DNA of 64,000 nucleotides, from contig NZ_JAOEGU010000008.1 of NCBI RefSeq assembly GCF_025583945.1, positions 1-64,000 on the forward strand, written 5' to 3'. Numbering within the stretch: position 1 is the stretch's first letter; the number at the start of each line of letters is the position of its first letter. The notes beneath the pieces are model-generated. The model was not told the origin of the DNA, did not search any database, and was given only the letters and a program-made list of their open reading frames with translations. This DNA comes from Methylobacter psychrophilus (lineage in GTDB: Bacteria; Pseudomonadota; Gammaproteobacteria; Methylococcales; Methylomonadaceae). Both the position numbers and the translations under genes were made by a program. Positions 1-9,273 of the stretch are shown here, one piece after another.

Positions 1-44
1 TGGGTGCGAATGCTCTGTTAGAAGCGGTATTCTACCTTCTCTGA

Positions 45-87
45 CCTTTCTCCTTTCTCCTTTCTCCTTTCTCCTCCTCCTTCCTCC
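45..87. repeat. Pyrimidine heptamer tandem repeat
   Basis: Four perfect head-to-tail copies of the heptamer CCTTTCT occupy 45-72 and are followed by a degenerate run of CCT/CCTT units to about 87. The tract is pure pyrimidine on the + strand. It lies beyond the 3' end of the response regulator gene, so it does not interrupt a recognisable gene here. Slippage length variation is possible but is an inference. Confidence 0.8.
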
Positions 88-142
88 GATATCTATAAAT
101 TACTCATACCAATTGGCGAAGGTATTGACCTAACCGATCAAT

Positions 143-1522
143 TTATTCAGAATTTCCTGCAGTTAATCCATATTTTTTGAGCTTGTACCAAAGTGTGCGC
201 TCACTGATTTTTAGTATACGTGCAGCCTTGGCTTTATTACCGGCGGATTCTGCAAGGGCTTTATTTAAAAAGGTCTTTTCCAGTGTTGCTACCCCGGCTT
301 CCAAATCCAGATCGTCATTATCGACAGCAGACAATACTATGACCGGAAATGTGGTGTACAGTATTTCTTGGGGTAAATGCCTGACGCCTACCTCAACGCC
401 TTGGCTTAAAACAGCCGCACGCTCCATCATATTTTCCAGTTCGCGGACATTGCCAGGCCATGCGTAGCCCATTAATGCCTGAGTGACCTCAGTCGAGAGC
501 TTAACAGAACCGCCACCAAGCGACTGTCGATATTTTTCCAGAAAATAATGTGCTAATAAAGGAATGTCTTCGCGTCGTTCCCGCAAAGGCGGTAATTGAA
601 TTCCCAAGACATTGATACGATAATAAAGATCTTCGCGTAAGCGCCCTGCCTGAACAGCTTCCAGTGGAGCGCGGTTAGTTGCAGCGATAATACGGATATC
701 GATATCTATGCTTTGATTACTACCCAAACGATCAATACGACTTTCCTGGAGTACGCGTAGCAATTTGGCTTGAATAGATGGGTTCATCTCGGTAATTTCA
801 TCCAGAAACAAGGTGCCTTCGTGCGCCAACTCAAATTTACCAACCCGATCCTTATGAGCGCCGGTAAAAGCGCCGCGAACATAGCCAAACAATTCGCTTT
901 CCAGAATATCGGCAGGAATAGCAGCGCAGTTTATGGCAACGAATAAGCCATGACGACCTGAATGAGTATGAATGGCACGTGCTACTAATTCCTTGCCGGT
1001 TCCGGTTTCACCGATAATAAATATGCTGGCTTTACTAGGCCCTGCTTGTCGAATCAATTCATATATTTTTTGCATGGCCGGACATTGGCCGACGAACTCC
1101 CCCCAACCTTTATTCATTTCATCGCGCAGGAATTCATTTTCCTGAAGTACCCTGTGCACCTCAAGTGCACGCCGAACAATCATTTCCACTTGCGCGACAT
1201 CCAGTGGACGGATTATAAAATCAAAGGCCCCCAGTTTCATTGCGGCAACTGCATTTTCGACCGTACCGTAGGCTGTCACAACAATCACTGGAATGGTTTG
1301 ATTTTCGCTACGCAGAGTGGCCAATAACTCTAAACCACTCATACCCGGCATATTAAGATCGGTGATCACTAAATCAATCGGTTTTTCACGAACTATTTCC
1401 ATTGCTGTTTTTCCGTCGGGCGCGGAAAAAACGACACAACCGAATTTACGTAACAATATTTCCAGCATCCGTAACGCATTGGGTTCATCGTCAACGACCA
1501 GAACACGTGCACCGTTTAACAT
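143..1522 (-). CDS. Sigma-54-dependent response regulator (NtrC family)
   Basis: A 459-residue NtrC/AtoC-type transcription activator. The receiver domain is residues 1-120, with acidic pair D11/D12 and phospho-acceptor D55 in ITDLNMPG. The central AAA+ domain has Walker A GETGTGKE near residue 171, the sigma-54 contact loop GAFTGA, and LFLDE. A C-terminal Fis-type helix-turn-helix covers KAKAARILKISERTLWYKL. I place the start at 1522, not at an upstream ATG at 1564: a GGGAGG ribosome site lies just before it and the receiver fold starts immediately. The start overlaps the end of the sensor kinase gene by 7 bases, so the two are co-transcribed and are very probably cognate. By family, it would activate sigma-54 promoters after phosphorylation. 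The target genes and signal are not evident. Confidence 0.93.
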   Translation of the reverse strand: MLNGARVLVVDDEPNALRMLEILLRKFGCVVFSAPDGKTAMEIVREKPIDLVITDLNMPGMSGLELLATLRSENQTIPVIVVTAYGTVENAVAAMKLGAFDFIIRPLDVAQVEMIVRRALEVHRVLQENEFLRDEMNKGWGEFVGQCPAMQKIYELIRQAGPSKASIFIIGETGTGKELVARAIHTHSGRHGLFVAINCAAIPADILESELFGYVRGAFTGAHKDRVGKFELAHEGTLFLDEITEMNPSIQAKLLRVLQESRIDRLGSNQSIDIDIRIIAATNRAPLEAVQAGRLREDLYYRINVLGIQLPPLRERREDIPLLAHYFLEKYRQSLGGGSVKLSTEVTQALMGYAWPGNVRELENMMERAAVLSQGVEVGVRHLPQEILYTTFPVIVLSAVDNDDLDLEAGVATLEKTFLNKALAESAGNKAKAARILKISERTLWYKLKKYGLTAGNSE

Positions 1523-3300
1523 AACTTTCCTCCCTGTGAAAATGGTAAAAACAGCGTAAAACACGCGCCGCCCAACTCACTATTATCGGCAACCAGACGA
1601 CCTCCGTGGATAGCAACAATTTGCCGGGTAACAGTTAAGCCAAGGCCAATACCCCCCTCGCGGGTGGTAAAAAAAGGATCAAACAGGCGAGCACAATTTT
1701 CCGGTGGAATACCCGGACCATTATCTTCTATAGTTATCTTTATTGCTTCGATATCCGAATAATCAGTACGTACCCGTATTCGTCCACCTACAGGAATAAT
1801 TTGAATGGCATTTAGAATTAGATTTAGAAAAACCTGAACCAGTAATTCCTCATCACATTCGATAATCTCTTTATTTTCAGGTAACAACCAGTCTATCTGT
1901 AGCGCTTTTTTATGTGCCTGCGTAGCAAGTAACTCGATCACTCGCTGGATGATTTTAGGCAGATTTTTAGGTTGCATATTGGGCTGTCTCGGACTGGCGC
2001 AATCCAGTAAGGTCGAAATTAAACGGTTGAGACGAGCGCTTTCTTCAATAACCATTTGCGTCATTTCCCTGCCTTCAGAGCTTAACGCCGTTTCCCATTG
2101 CAACATTTGTGCGGTGGTTTGCAAAATACCTAACGGAGTTCGTACTTCGTGTGCCATTATTGCTGCCATTTCGCCAACTACGGCTAATTTAGCTGCATGG
2201 ATGACTTGTTCACGTGATCGTGCTAAATCATCAATGAGTTGCCCGAAGGCTGCACTCAATTCTCGTACCTCTTGTGCACCGGATACCTTGGGGCCAGCAT
2301 AATCTGACGATTTTTGGAAGCATTGAACCCAAGCGGTTAAATCCAGCAGGGGCTTGGCAATTCGTCCCGCCACCCATTGAGCAACACCGCCAGCGACCAA
2401 TCCCGTTATAATAAAAGCACTAAAAAACAACCACCACAAGGCCCAGATAGGTTGAAATGCTTGTTGTGTAGACTTAATAACCAACAATGACCAACCCATA
2501 TTTGCATAGCCTTGATAACCCTTGGAAACAGCATAACCAACCAATACCGATGAATCAGTTAATGGTTGTCCGGTATGAACAGTGGTGCCGTTTTGTTCTT
2601 GGAGTCTCCAGCTTGCGAAGGTATCAGTCAATAGCAATTTTTGGCTACGCACGGCATCCGACGCCGCTATTGTCCGACCATCGGCATCCATTAGTATCAC
2701 AAAACGCTCACCGGCATCTGCATGACTGGCTTGATCGAACAACCGGAAAATCTGCCGAAGATCAAACACCCCAAACAGTTGTCCAATGTCCCCGGTTGCG
2801 TAGTTATCAGGCACAGGAGCCCGGATTAACAGATCAGCCTGTTCATAAGGAGCCTGTAGCTGTAGAGTCTGCAGAAAAACTTCGCCGTTTGGTACTTGTA
2901 CGGGTAACCAGTCGCCTTGCGGGAGAAAAGAGCTTCTGGTTAACGCAGGATCTCCGGCGGCAACAATCCGGTTATCTCTATTTAAGTAAAATAAACTTCG
3001 GTATGCCCCCGGATAACCATACTCCAATTCCGCCAAAAATTGCGCCAGGCGCTTGTCCACATCACCAATACGGCCTTCTTGAATAATATCCAGATGGCTC
3101 CATGAATGGACATTTTGTAACCGCTCAAAGACCAACATATCAATTTGATCCATCAACATGGCTGCGTCATTTTTAAGACTTCGGCCAATTTCAACCTCTA
3201 AAGCAACTTTCGATGCATAAAATGAAAGCGCTACTATGGGTACTGTCGCTAGAAGCAAAAGTACCAGAAAAGAAGTTAACAAGATGCGGTGAATGTTCAT
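1516..3300 (-). CDS. Membrane sensor histidine kinase, partner of the sigma-54 regulator
   Basis: A 594-residue two-pass sensor kinase. TM1 is about residues 7-28, followed by a roughly 250-residue extracytoplasmic segment resembling a double Cache sensor. TM2 is about residues 285-308 and is followed by a HAMP-like linker. The HisKA domain carries the H-box AHEVRTPLG near residue 388. The ATPase domain has N-box NLILNAIQ, G1 box DNGPGIPP, F-box FDPFFTT and G2 box GIGLGL. All catalytic boxes look intact. The domain order matches NtrB/ZraS-like kinases that partner NtrC-family regulators, and the gene is translationally coupled to such a regulator. The ligand of the periplasmic domain cannot be told from sequence. 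Confidence 0.93.
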   Translation of the reverse strand: MNIHRILLTSFLVLLLLATVPIVALSFYASKVALEVEIGRSLKNDAAMLMDQIDMLVFERLQNVHSWSHLDIIQEGRIGDVDKRLAQFLAELEYGYPGAYRSLFYLNRDNRIVAAGDPALTRSSFLPQGDWLPVQVPNGEVFLQTLQLQAPYEQADLLIRAPVPDNYATGDIGQLFGVFDLRQIFRLFDQASHADAGERFVILMDADGRTIAASDAVRSQKLLLTDTFASWRLQEQNGTTVHTGQPLTDSSVLVGYAVSKGYQGYANMGWSLLVIKSTQQAFQPIWALWWLFFSAFIITGLVAGGVAQWVAGRIAKPLLDLTAWVQCFQKSSDYAGPKVSGAQEVRELSAAFGQLIDDLARSREQVIHAAKLAVVGEMAAIMAHEVRTPLGILQTTAQMLQWETALSSEGREMTQMVIEESARLNRLISTLLDCASPRQPNMQPKNLPKIIQRVIELLATQAHKKALQIDWLLPENKEIIECDEELLVQVFLNLILNAIQIIPVGGRIRVRTDYSDIEAIKITIEDNGPGIPPENCARLFDPFFTTREGGIGLGLTVTRQIVAIHGGRLVADNSELGGACFTLFLPFSQGGKLC

Positions 3301-3450
3301 GAGGCATTATAAAGGCTGTCATTCATACAGCAAAATCAGACAACTTAAAAATACCCCGAACACAACGATTCCAAACCCTAAGCTCAATTCAACATTAGCG
3401 ATGCTATTAGGATATTGCTCAGGTAATAAATTTTAATTTATAAAATCCAC

Positions 3451-4578
3451 TCAACCTATAAGCAAATAGCCATTTCCTGATACATCCTGTGAAACGCCTG
3501 TAGGTGTTTGAGCGATTGCCAAGCCAGTCAAGGTAATCGAGGTATCAATCTGTCCATCATTATTGAGATCATAGTGAAAAGTAGCACCTTTATAACTATC
3601 GGCACCCTGATTTTCCAATGCCATTACCTGCTTACTGATGCCTGCCTTCCAACCCCAAATATTAATGTGATCACCGGCACTAAAGTCTGTCAGGGTTGAC
3701 CATGTAGTAGCTCCGCTACGACCGTCCAGAAATATTGTGTCGTTACCACTGCCACCGGTCAAGAAATTTGATCCAACACCACCATCAAGCACATCATCGC
3801 CTGCACCACCATTCGCCGCATCATCGCCATCGAGTAAATTCATAAAGTCGTTAGTTGTTGATCCGGTAATAACATCCCCTGTTGATTTGCCCAGTAATTC
3901 ATAGTCTAAAAAAGTAACAGGACCGGCATATTTGGTAGGCAAAAGATAACTCGATGTACCGTCACTAGCACTTGAAGAAAACAAAACTCCTGGCGTGTAC
4001 TGTGCAATCAACTCACTAATTGTTAAATTGCCATCCAAAAAATGCAGGTTTTCAATATGTAACAGGGTATCAGTACCGTCGCTACTTTTAATCATCAGAG
4101 TACCGTCACTTGCACGGCCTATTCCAGTCATTGCGCTCTTATTGCAATCAAAGTCCATGGTGTCATTACCATCACCACCGTCAAGATGATTATCTTGGCT
4201 GTTACCAGTCAGGTTGTCATCAAATTGACTACCCGTCACATTTTCGATACTGGTCAATGAATGATTGCTTCCACCACTGGTTGCCTTACCGGTTTGTAAA
4301 TTAACAGCGACTGAGTGTGCAGACGTGTGGTAATCCACATCATCGTCACCCGCACCACCATCAAATGTATGGTCGCCACTGGTTCCCCCATCAAATCTGT
4401 CATGATCACTCGTACTGCCCAAATGACTATTATCTAACGAACTTTTGATTTCTGAATGGTTGCCAGTGTTATCGTTTAATTCGTTGCCTTGATTGTTATC
4501 ATGTAATTCGTTATCTTGATTGTTGTCATGCAATTCGTTATCTTGATTGTTGTCATGTAATTCGTTATCTTGACTCAT
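3451..4578 (-). CDS. RTX-type calcium-binding repeat protein, probably secreted
   Basis: A 375-residue acidic protein. Residues 3-38 are a tandem of nine-residue units (QDNELHDNN three times, then a diverged fourth). RTX nonapeptides follow in at least three blocks, including GGAGDDDVDY, GGDGNDTMDF and GGAGDDVLDGG continuing into LTGGSGNDTIFL. These are calcium-binding beta-roll motifs of the GGxGxDxUx type. The C-terminal 100 residues resemble the tails of RTX proteins exported by type I systems. There is no N-terminal signal peptide, which agrees with type I export, but no type I transporter genes lie in the window. There is no enzymatic domain, so a surface, matrix or adhesive role is the best inference. 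The gene reads on the same strand as the secreted protein upstream (start of that gene at 5377). Confidence 0.8.
   Translation of the reverse strand: MSQDNELHDNNQDNELHDNNQDNELHDNNQGNELNDNTGNHSEIKSSLDNSHLGSTSDHDRFDGGTSGDHTFDGGAGDDDVDYHTSAHSVAVNLQTGKATSGGSNHSLTSIENVTGSQFDDNLTGNSQDNHLDGGDGNDTMDFDCNKSAMTGIGRASDGTLMIKSSDGTDTLLHIENLHFLDGNLTISELIAQYTPGVLFSSSASDGTSSYLLPTKYAGPVTFLDYELLGKSTGDVITGSTTNDFMNLLDGDDAANGGAGDDVLDGGVGSNFLTGGSGNDTIFLDGRSGATTWSTLTDFSAGDHINIWGWKAGISKQVMALENQGADSYKGATFHYDLNNDGQIDTSITLTGLAIAQTPTGVSQDVSGNGYLLIG
4465..4572 (-). repeat. 27-bp coding tandem repeat in the RTX gene
   Basis: Three nearly identical 27-base units (4492-4572) encode QDNELHDNN, and a fourth diverged unit (4465-4491) encodes QGNELNDNT. 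The unit is a multiple of three, so gain or loss would change protein length without a frameshift. The repeats begin two codons after the start codon. Confidence 0.85.
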
Positions 4579-4747
4579 AGTGAATGTCTCTTTTAATTTG
4601 TGTAAGTGAAAGGGTAAAGTTATATAAGGTGTCAGACTCGGTGCGGGAAGTCGCTATTTTTGCGATAGATTTTTCCGGGCATCCTGTTAGAAAAATCAGC
4701 AAAAATCACGCGACAGCCAATGCTTTCGGCTGTTTTTACGCGTTGCC

Positions 4748-5377
4748 TTAGAAATTGCCTAGCCCAACGATAGCATTATTGGTATCAATAGTAACTTCGG
4801 CGGAATCACCATATTGGATAAGGGGCATGCCGCTCTGAATGCCAACTTTTGCCAAATCAACATCGCAAACACCTGCACTTGCTTGCAGAAAACCATTGCG
4901 GTCACTGATCTTGACTTCATACTCAGCAATAACACTAGATATTCCTCTCTTTGTTACCGTTTTAATATTTTTCATATCTAAATGACATTCTGCATAATCT
5001 ACGCCTAAGTTATTACGCAAAACCAAAAACATCGTCGCACTATTGGCAACAGTAGAATCGGTTACTGCCAGTATACTGCTGGGTACTGGTATTTTAACTT
5101 CTGCCGAAAATTCGGTTTTACTCGTCTTTTGCTCTAACTTAATTTCACCTTGAGCCAAAGGTTCAACACCAGATGTCAAATAGCTCTTGAGCTTGGTTTT
5201 GCTACCGGGAGTTAAATTAACATGATTCTCGGCGTGATTACTGGCATGCGTTTCAATATGATTTTTTCCATTATTTTTGCCTCGATCATTCCCGGCGACT
5301 GCTGAAGCAGAAAAAGCCAAGGTTACAGCTATCACAAGAATTTTTAACGAAAATGAATCAGTATTTTTATTTAGCAT
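4748..5377 (-). CDS. Secreted protein of unknown function
   Basis: I do not recognise a family. The 209-residue product has a Sec signal peptide: a Lys-containing n-region, then the hydrophobic stretch ILVIAVTLAFSASAVA, with likely cleavage after AVA near residue 28. The mature N-terminus is rich in Asn, His and Gly (residues 29-55, with HIETH, NHAENH). A beta-rich domain with two cysteines (in YAECHL and GVCDVD) follows and could hold a disulfide. The His/Asn-rich stretch could bind metal, but this is speculation. The upstream region (5378-5595) is AT-rich. The gene lies upstream of the RTX gene on the same strand with a 169-base gap, so co-expression is possible but not shown. Confidence 0.75.
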   Translation of the reverse strand: MLNKNTDSFSLKILVIAVTLAFSASAVAGNDRGKNNGKNHIETHASNHAENHVNLTPGSKTKLKSYLTSGVEPLAQGEIKLEQKTSKTEFSAEVKIPVPSSILAVTDSTVANSATMFLVLRNNLGVDYAECHLDMKNIKTVTKRGISSVIAEYEVKISDRNGFLQASAGVCDVDLAKVGIQSGMPLIQYGDSAEVTIDTNNAIVGLGNF

Positions 5378-5595
5378 AGTAATCTCTCAAAATTAAGGTT
5401 ATACAGCGAATGCTTTATTCACTGACAATATTTATAAAGCACAAGTCATGCCAAACCTTATTTCATTGATTTTATTGACTTATAATACTAACGTTATAGA
5501 CAACTACACTCTTATTTTTGCAACATGCGCAAATAATGTCTGCAATTTTGGTATGAAAGTAACTATCGACAGGACAAATACACAAACCGCACGTT

Positions 5596-6246
5596 TTAAT
5601 TCTGAAGTTGTTCGGATTCGATAATACATTCACCCAATTGTTCTCTCAAAACTCCATCCAGTAGGGCAAGCGCAATACGCTCGGCTTTAACGGGCCGGTA
5701 GCGAAGTGGGATCAGTGGCCGGAAAATTCGTGCAACAATCAGGCCGATTTTTTCCCCAAGACGCACGTCTTCACGCGCAGCGTCAATCAACGATGGCCTT
5801 ACTATCGTAAAAGCCGGATAGTTGATATTGCGAATTCCATCCTCTGCTTCAACCTTGGTGCGTAGGTAAAAACTTCCGGCAGAATTGGCACCAAGAGAAG
5901 AATTTAGCGCAAAATGTGTAGCACCTGCAGTTCTTGCCAGCTTTGCCACTTGAATTGGCAAGTCACGATCGACGGCAGCAAAGGCCGACTGTGAACCAGC
6001 CGCCTTAATTGTCGTACCTAACGTACAAATCACTGCATCAACATTCCACCAGGATGCATCAACGGGTAAATGGGTAAAATCAATGATTGGATTGTATAAT
6101 TTTGCATGGTTTGGCAACGGACGACGAGTGGGTGCAATCACTTGCTTGATACGCGGATCAACAAGAGCCAAAGCCAGCACCTGTATGCCCACGGCACCAG
6201 TAGCGCCAACCAGAAGCAGACTCAGTGGGTTATTAAAATGTGTCAT
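5596..6246 (-). CDS. NAD(P)-binding Rossmann protein (atypical SDR, TIP30-like)
   Basis: A 216-residue single-domain protein with the dinucleotide-binding motif VGATGAVG at residues 13-20. ICTLGTTIKAAGS lies in the middle, HFALNSSLGAN around the usual serine position, and a YLRTKVEAE segment provides the Tyr-x-x-x-Lys arrangement typical of short-chain dehydrogenases. Length and layout match the NAD(P)H-binding or HTATIP2/TIP30-like atypical SDRs, whose substrates are mostly unknown. The start ATG at 6246 is the first codon of the fold. The gene is divergent from the TBDR operon across an AT-rich gap. No pathway link with its neighbours is visible. Confidence 0.82.
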   Translation of the reverse strand: MTHFNNPLSLLLVGATGAVGIQVLALALVDPRIKQVIAPTRRPLPNHAKLYNPIIDFTHLPVDASWWNVDAVICTLGTTIKAAGSQSAFAAVDRDLPIQVAKLARTAGATHFALNSSLGANSAGSFYLRTKVEAEDGIRNINYPAFTIVRPSLIDAAREDVRLGEKIGLIVARIFRPLIPLRYRPVKAERIALALLDGVLREQLGECIIESEQLQN

Positions 6247-6683
6247 GTTAGTCCTTCATTAATTGGTAAGCAGATAATATCTAATAGTCGGTTACAACAG
6301 GTGTTAATTTCAATATATTAAGGCTAAATAATCAGATCAATTAGAAATAATTATACTGGTTTCAATTTCGATACAAATCATCAGCAGTAATATAAAAGTT
6401 ATCCGGTATTTTATGGTTACTGTGTCCGATTTTCATAAAACTTGACAGGTAAATAACTTTCACCCGACTACTTATCATGTAAATTCTTCATATTTATGAT
6501 GATTAATGACCATAAACCATCGCTAATCATTATTATTAATCATTAATGATATAGTATCATCCCGCCATTAATTTACTTTATATACTGCATATATAAATAA
6601 TTATTGTGCTAATTGGCAAAGAAATAAATGGTATAAAATAAATTATTTTTACTTTTTTCCATAAAAATTGAAGATTGAGTTAT
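6247..6683. other. AT-rich divergent intergenic region
   Basis: These 437 bases separate the SDR gene (minus) from the TBDR-YfiR operon (plus), so promoters for both should lie here. The right half is very AT-rich. It contains the perfect 12-bp palindrome ATCATTAATGAT at 6539-6550, with related TAATCATTA direct and inverted copies around 6510-6550. I could not fit these to a Fur box or another named operator. No gene was seen. Confidence 0.5.
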
Positions 6684-8720
6684 ATGATTAATAATAAAAA
6701 AGTAGTCATTGACTATTATCTATCCTTACTTATTTTATGTTTCAGCCCGCTGGTTATCGCTGAAAAACAAACTGAGGCAGTCGACTTGAGTGTCGAAGAC
6801 TTACTTAATGTCGAAGTCACTTCCGTAGCCAAAAAAGCCCAATCCCTTAATGATGCGCCTGCCGCCGCGTTTGTTATTTCCAATGACGACATAAAACGCT
6901 CCGGTGCCACTAACATTCCAGATGCTTTACGCCTTGCGCCTGGTCTGGATGTAGCCAGAATTGACGCCAACCAATGGGCAGTCAGCTCCCGAGGTTTTAA
7001 CGGCCGTTTTGCCAATAAATTACTGGTTCTTATTGACGGTCGTAACGCCTATAGTCGTTCTTTTTCCGGCGTGTACTGGGAAAACCAGGATGTCATGATG
7101 GAAGACATCGACCGCATCGAAGTCATCCGCGGCCCGGGAGCTGCATTGTGGGGCAATAATGCGGTAAATGGCGTTATCAACGTTATCACCAAATCATCAT
7201 CCCAAACTCAGGGTGGCTTGGTAAATGCAGGCGGTGGTACCCAAGAACAGGGCTTTGGTTCATTGCGCTATGGCACAAAATTAGGTGAAGACACCACAGC
7301 AAGAGCCTATGTGAAAGGTTTCGATCGCAGCCAAAATACATTGCAGTCCGGTGGAAAAGCCGGCGATAACTGGGACAAAGTACAAGGTGGCTTTCGACTG
7401 GACTCGCACCTAAGCACGCAGGATGCACTGACAGTTCAGGGTGATATTTATCAAGCCAATATCAATCAGCTTGCCTTTTTTTCGCAAATCACGTCTCCTT
7501 ATCAGGGCACCCAAAATGTTAAAAACAGCGACTCTGGCGGCAACCTCCTTAGTCGCTTACAGCATACTTTTTCACCAACATCGGATTACTCGCTGCAATT
7601 TTATTACGATAACTACTCTCACGATGAGACTATGTTTAATGATAGCCGCGATACACTGGATCTGGACTTCCAGCACCGCTTTGCCATGCTGGACTGGCAT
7701 GAAATCATCTGGGGATCGGGTTACCGTTATGGTCATGACCGCATTGCAGGTAACCAGCTCCAAAATGGTTCAGCACCAATCGCAAATATAAATCCGGCCA
7801 GTGTCAATGACCAATTGTACAGTGCTTTTATACAAGATGAGCTGACGCTGATAAACAACAAACTTTGGCTAACGATCGGCTCCAGATTTGAACATAACGA
7901 CTACAGTGGTTTCGAGGGTCAACCCTCGGCCAAAATCATGTGGACACCCCATAATAAGCATCGTCTGTGGGCTGGAGTTTCAAGAGCGGTTCGTACGCCA
8001 TCGCGGGCCGAGAAAAGTGCCGCTATCCAGCTTGGCGTTACTCCCCCACAAGCACTACCCTTTCCTCCTTTTAGCTCGCCACCTGTGGTAACAGTAGCAC
8101 AGGGCAACTCTGCTTATATGTCTGAAGAAGTCATTACTTATGAAGCAGGTTATAGAACGACCTTTTCCAAAGCGATGTCCCTGGATGTTACCGGATTTTA
8201 CAATGATTACCGTGATCTTCGCTACACGAGTCAAGGAACCCCGTATTTCAACGGTAACGCCGTAGTTGTACCTCTGAATTTTACCAATGCTCTGTCAGGT
8301 AAAACCTATGGTGTCGAAATCGCTACTGTTTGGCAAATGCTGGACTGGTGGCGCTGGGATGTCAATTACAGTTGGTTACAAACACAATTGAATAACATGG
8401 ACATCGTATCCACCAGTGTTAGTCCTCAGCAACGGATGTCATTACGTGGCGCATTCTCGCCCCAAGAGACGATAGATCTGGATTTCTGGCTCCGTTATGT
8501 GGACAGCAATTTTTCAGTGACCACATTAGGCAATATAACGATCAAAGACTACGTCACGCTGGATCTGCGTGCTGCTTGGCGGCCCATCAAGGATATTGAA
8601 TTGTCATTAGTTGGCCAAAACCTGTTGGCACCAAACCATCTGGAATATGTAGCGGAAAATCAAACCTTTCCAACCTTAATTAACCGTGGGATGTATGGAA
8701 AAGTAAGCTGGAAATTTTGA
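6684..8720 (+). CDS. TonB-dependent outer-membrane receptor, first gene of the c-di-GMP operon
   Basis: About 678 residues. A signal peptide ends near VIAEKQ. A plug domain follows (VEVTSVAKKAQSLNDAP, then the receptor signature VIRGPGAALWGNNAVNGVI), and then a 22-strand-type beta barrel ending in an aromatic residue (GMYGKVSWKF). I chose the ATG at 6684; a TTG at 6675 is in frame but has no better ribosome site. The family imports siderophores, cobalamin and other large ligands using TonB energy. The stop is only 3 bases before the YfiR-like gene, which begins a four-gene signalling operon, so this receptor may sense as well as import. The substrate is unknown. No TonB box could be assigned with certainty. 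Confidence 0.9.
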   Translation: MINNKKVVIDYYLSLLILCFSPLVIAEKQTEAVDLSVEDLLNVEVTSVAKKAQSLNDAPAAAFVISNDDIKRSGATNIPDALRLAPGLDVARIDANQWAVSSRGFNGRFANKLLVLIDGRNAYSRSFSGVYWENQDVMMEDIDRIEVIRGPGAALWGNNAVNGVINVITKSSSQTQGGLVNAGGGTQEQGFGSLRYGTKLGEDTTARAYVKGFDRSQNTLQSGGKAGDNWDKVQGGFRLDSHLSTQDALTVQGDIYQANINQLAFFSQITSPYQGTQNVKNSDSGGNLLSRLQHTFSPTSDYSLQFYYDNYSHDETMFNDSRDTLDLDFQHRFAMLDWHEIIWGSGYRYGHDRIAGNQLQNGSAPIANINPASVNDQLYSAFIQDELTLINNKLWLTIGSRFEHNDYSGFEGQPSAKIMWTPHNKHRLWAGVSRAVRTPSRAEKSAAIQLGVTPPQALPFPPFSSPPVVTVAQGNSAYMSEEVITYEAGYRTTFSKAMSLDVTGFYNDYRDLRYTSQGTPYFNGNAVVVPLNFTNALSGKTYGVEIATVWQMLDWWRWDVNYSWLQTQLNNMDIVSTSVSPQQRMSLRGAFSPQETIDLDFWLRYVDSNFSVTTLGNITIKDYVTLDLRAAWRPIKDIELSLVGQNLLAPNHLEYVAENQTFPTLINRGMYGKVSWKF

Positions 8721-8723
8721 CAT

Positions 8724-9269
8724 ATGATAAATCAGGTCAAGAAATTTCTACCGCCATTACTGGGGTTAAGTTTATTACTCAACACTCACTCGCAAATGTA
8801 TGCCCAATCATTGGAAGAACAAACGGTATTGGCAGCCCTGGCGCTGAATATTGTACGTTTCACCACTTGGCCTGATGAAGCGCAAACGCGCATCAAAGAA
8901 TCAATTGATTTCTGTGTGATAGGCGATAACGTCGTACAAGAATCATTTACCAGTATTAACAATAAAGTCGTAGGCAATAAAACGCTACAAATTGTCAATC
9001 TATCGCGCTTGCGCAATTTTGAAGATTGTCACGTCCTATATATCAGCGAATTAAAGCAAAATATTTTGCTACAAGTATTTGTCGACATAAACAAACATCC
9101 ACTACTAACCATTGGCCAAGGCTACGATTTTGCCGCGCAAGGCGGCATGGTTGGTCTGGAAAATGTGGACGGAAAAATTACCTTACATGTCAATTTGCCT
9201 GTGGTGCACGAATCAAATCTGAATATCAGCGCAAGATTATTAAAACTGGCCAAAATTATCGGTGAATGA
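8724..9269 (+). CDS. YfiR-like periplasmic protein (DUF4154)
   Basis: A 181-residue protein with an N-terminal signal peptide (hydrophobic residues 10-22, cleavage near YAQS). The YfiR-family core follows: [37 protein letters not shown], and the C-terminal pattern [19 protein letters not shown]. In Pseudomonas, YfiR is a periplasmic repressor of the diguanylate cyclase YfiN, responding to redox and envelope cues. Two cysteines (in DFCVIG and EDCHVL) are at positions compatible with redox sensing. The gene is 3 bases after the TBDR and slightly overlaps or abuts the CHASE8-type hybrid kinase. That context implies control of that kinase, rather than of a YfiN cyclase, by analogy. Confidence 0.88.
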   Translation: MINQVKKFLPPLLGLSLLLNTHSQMYAQSLEEQTVLAALALNIVRFTTWPDEAQTRIKESIDFCVIGDNVVQESFTSINNKVVGNKTLQIVNLSRLRNFEDCHVLYISELKQNILLQVFVDINKHPLLTIGQGYDFAAQGGMVGLENVDGKITLHVNLPVVHESNLNISARLLKLAKIIGE

Positions 9270-9273
9270 AAAA

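Noticed and set aside
4713-4735. Hairpin ACAGCC/GGCTGT followed by T-run
   Set aside because: The T-run is on the plus-strand side, but both neighbouring genes read on the minus strand, so it is not their terminator.
6500-6560. Fur-box-like AT-rich repeats upstream of the TBDR operon
   Set aside because: ATCATTAATGAT and neighbours resemble GATAAT-type hexamers only loosely; the match is no better than expected in such AT-rich DNA.
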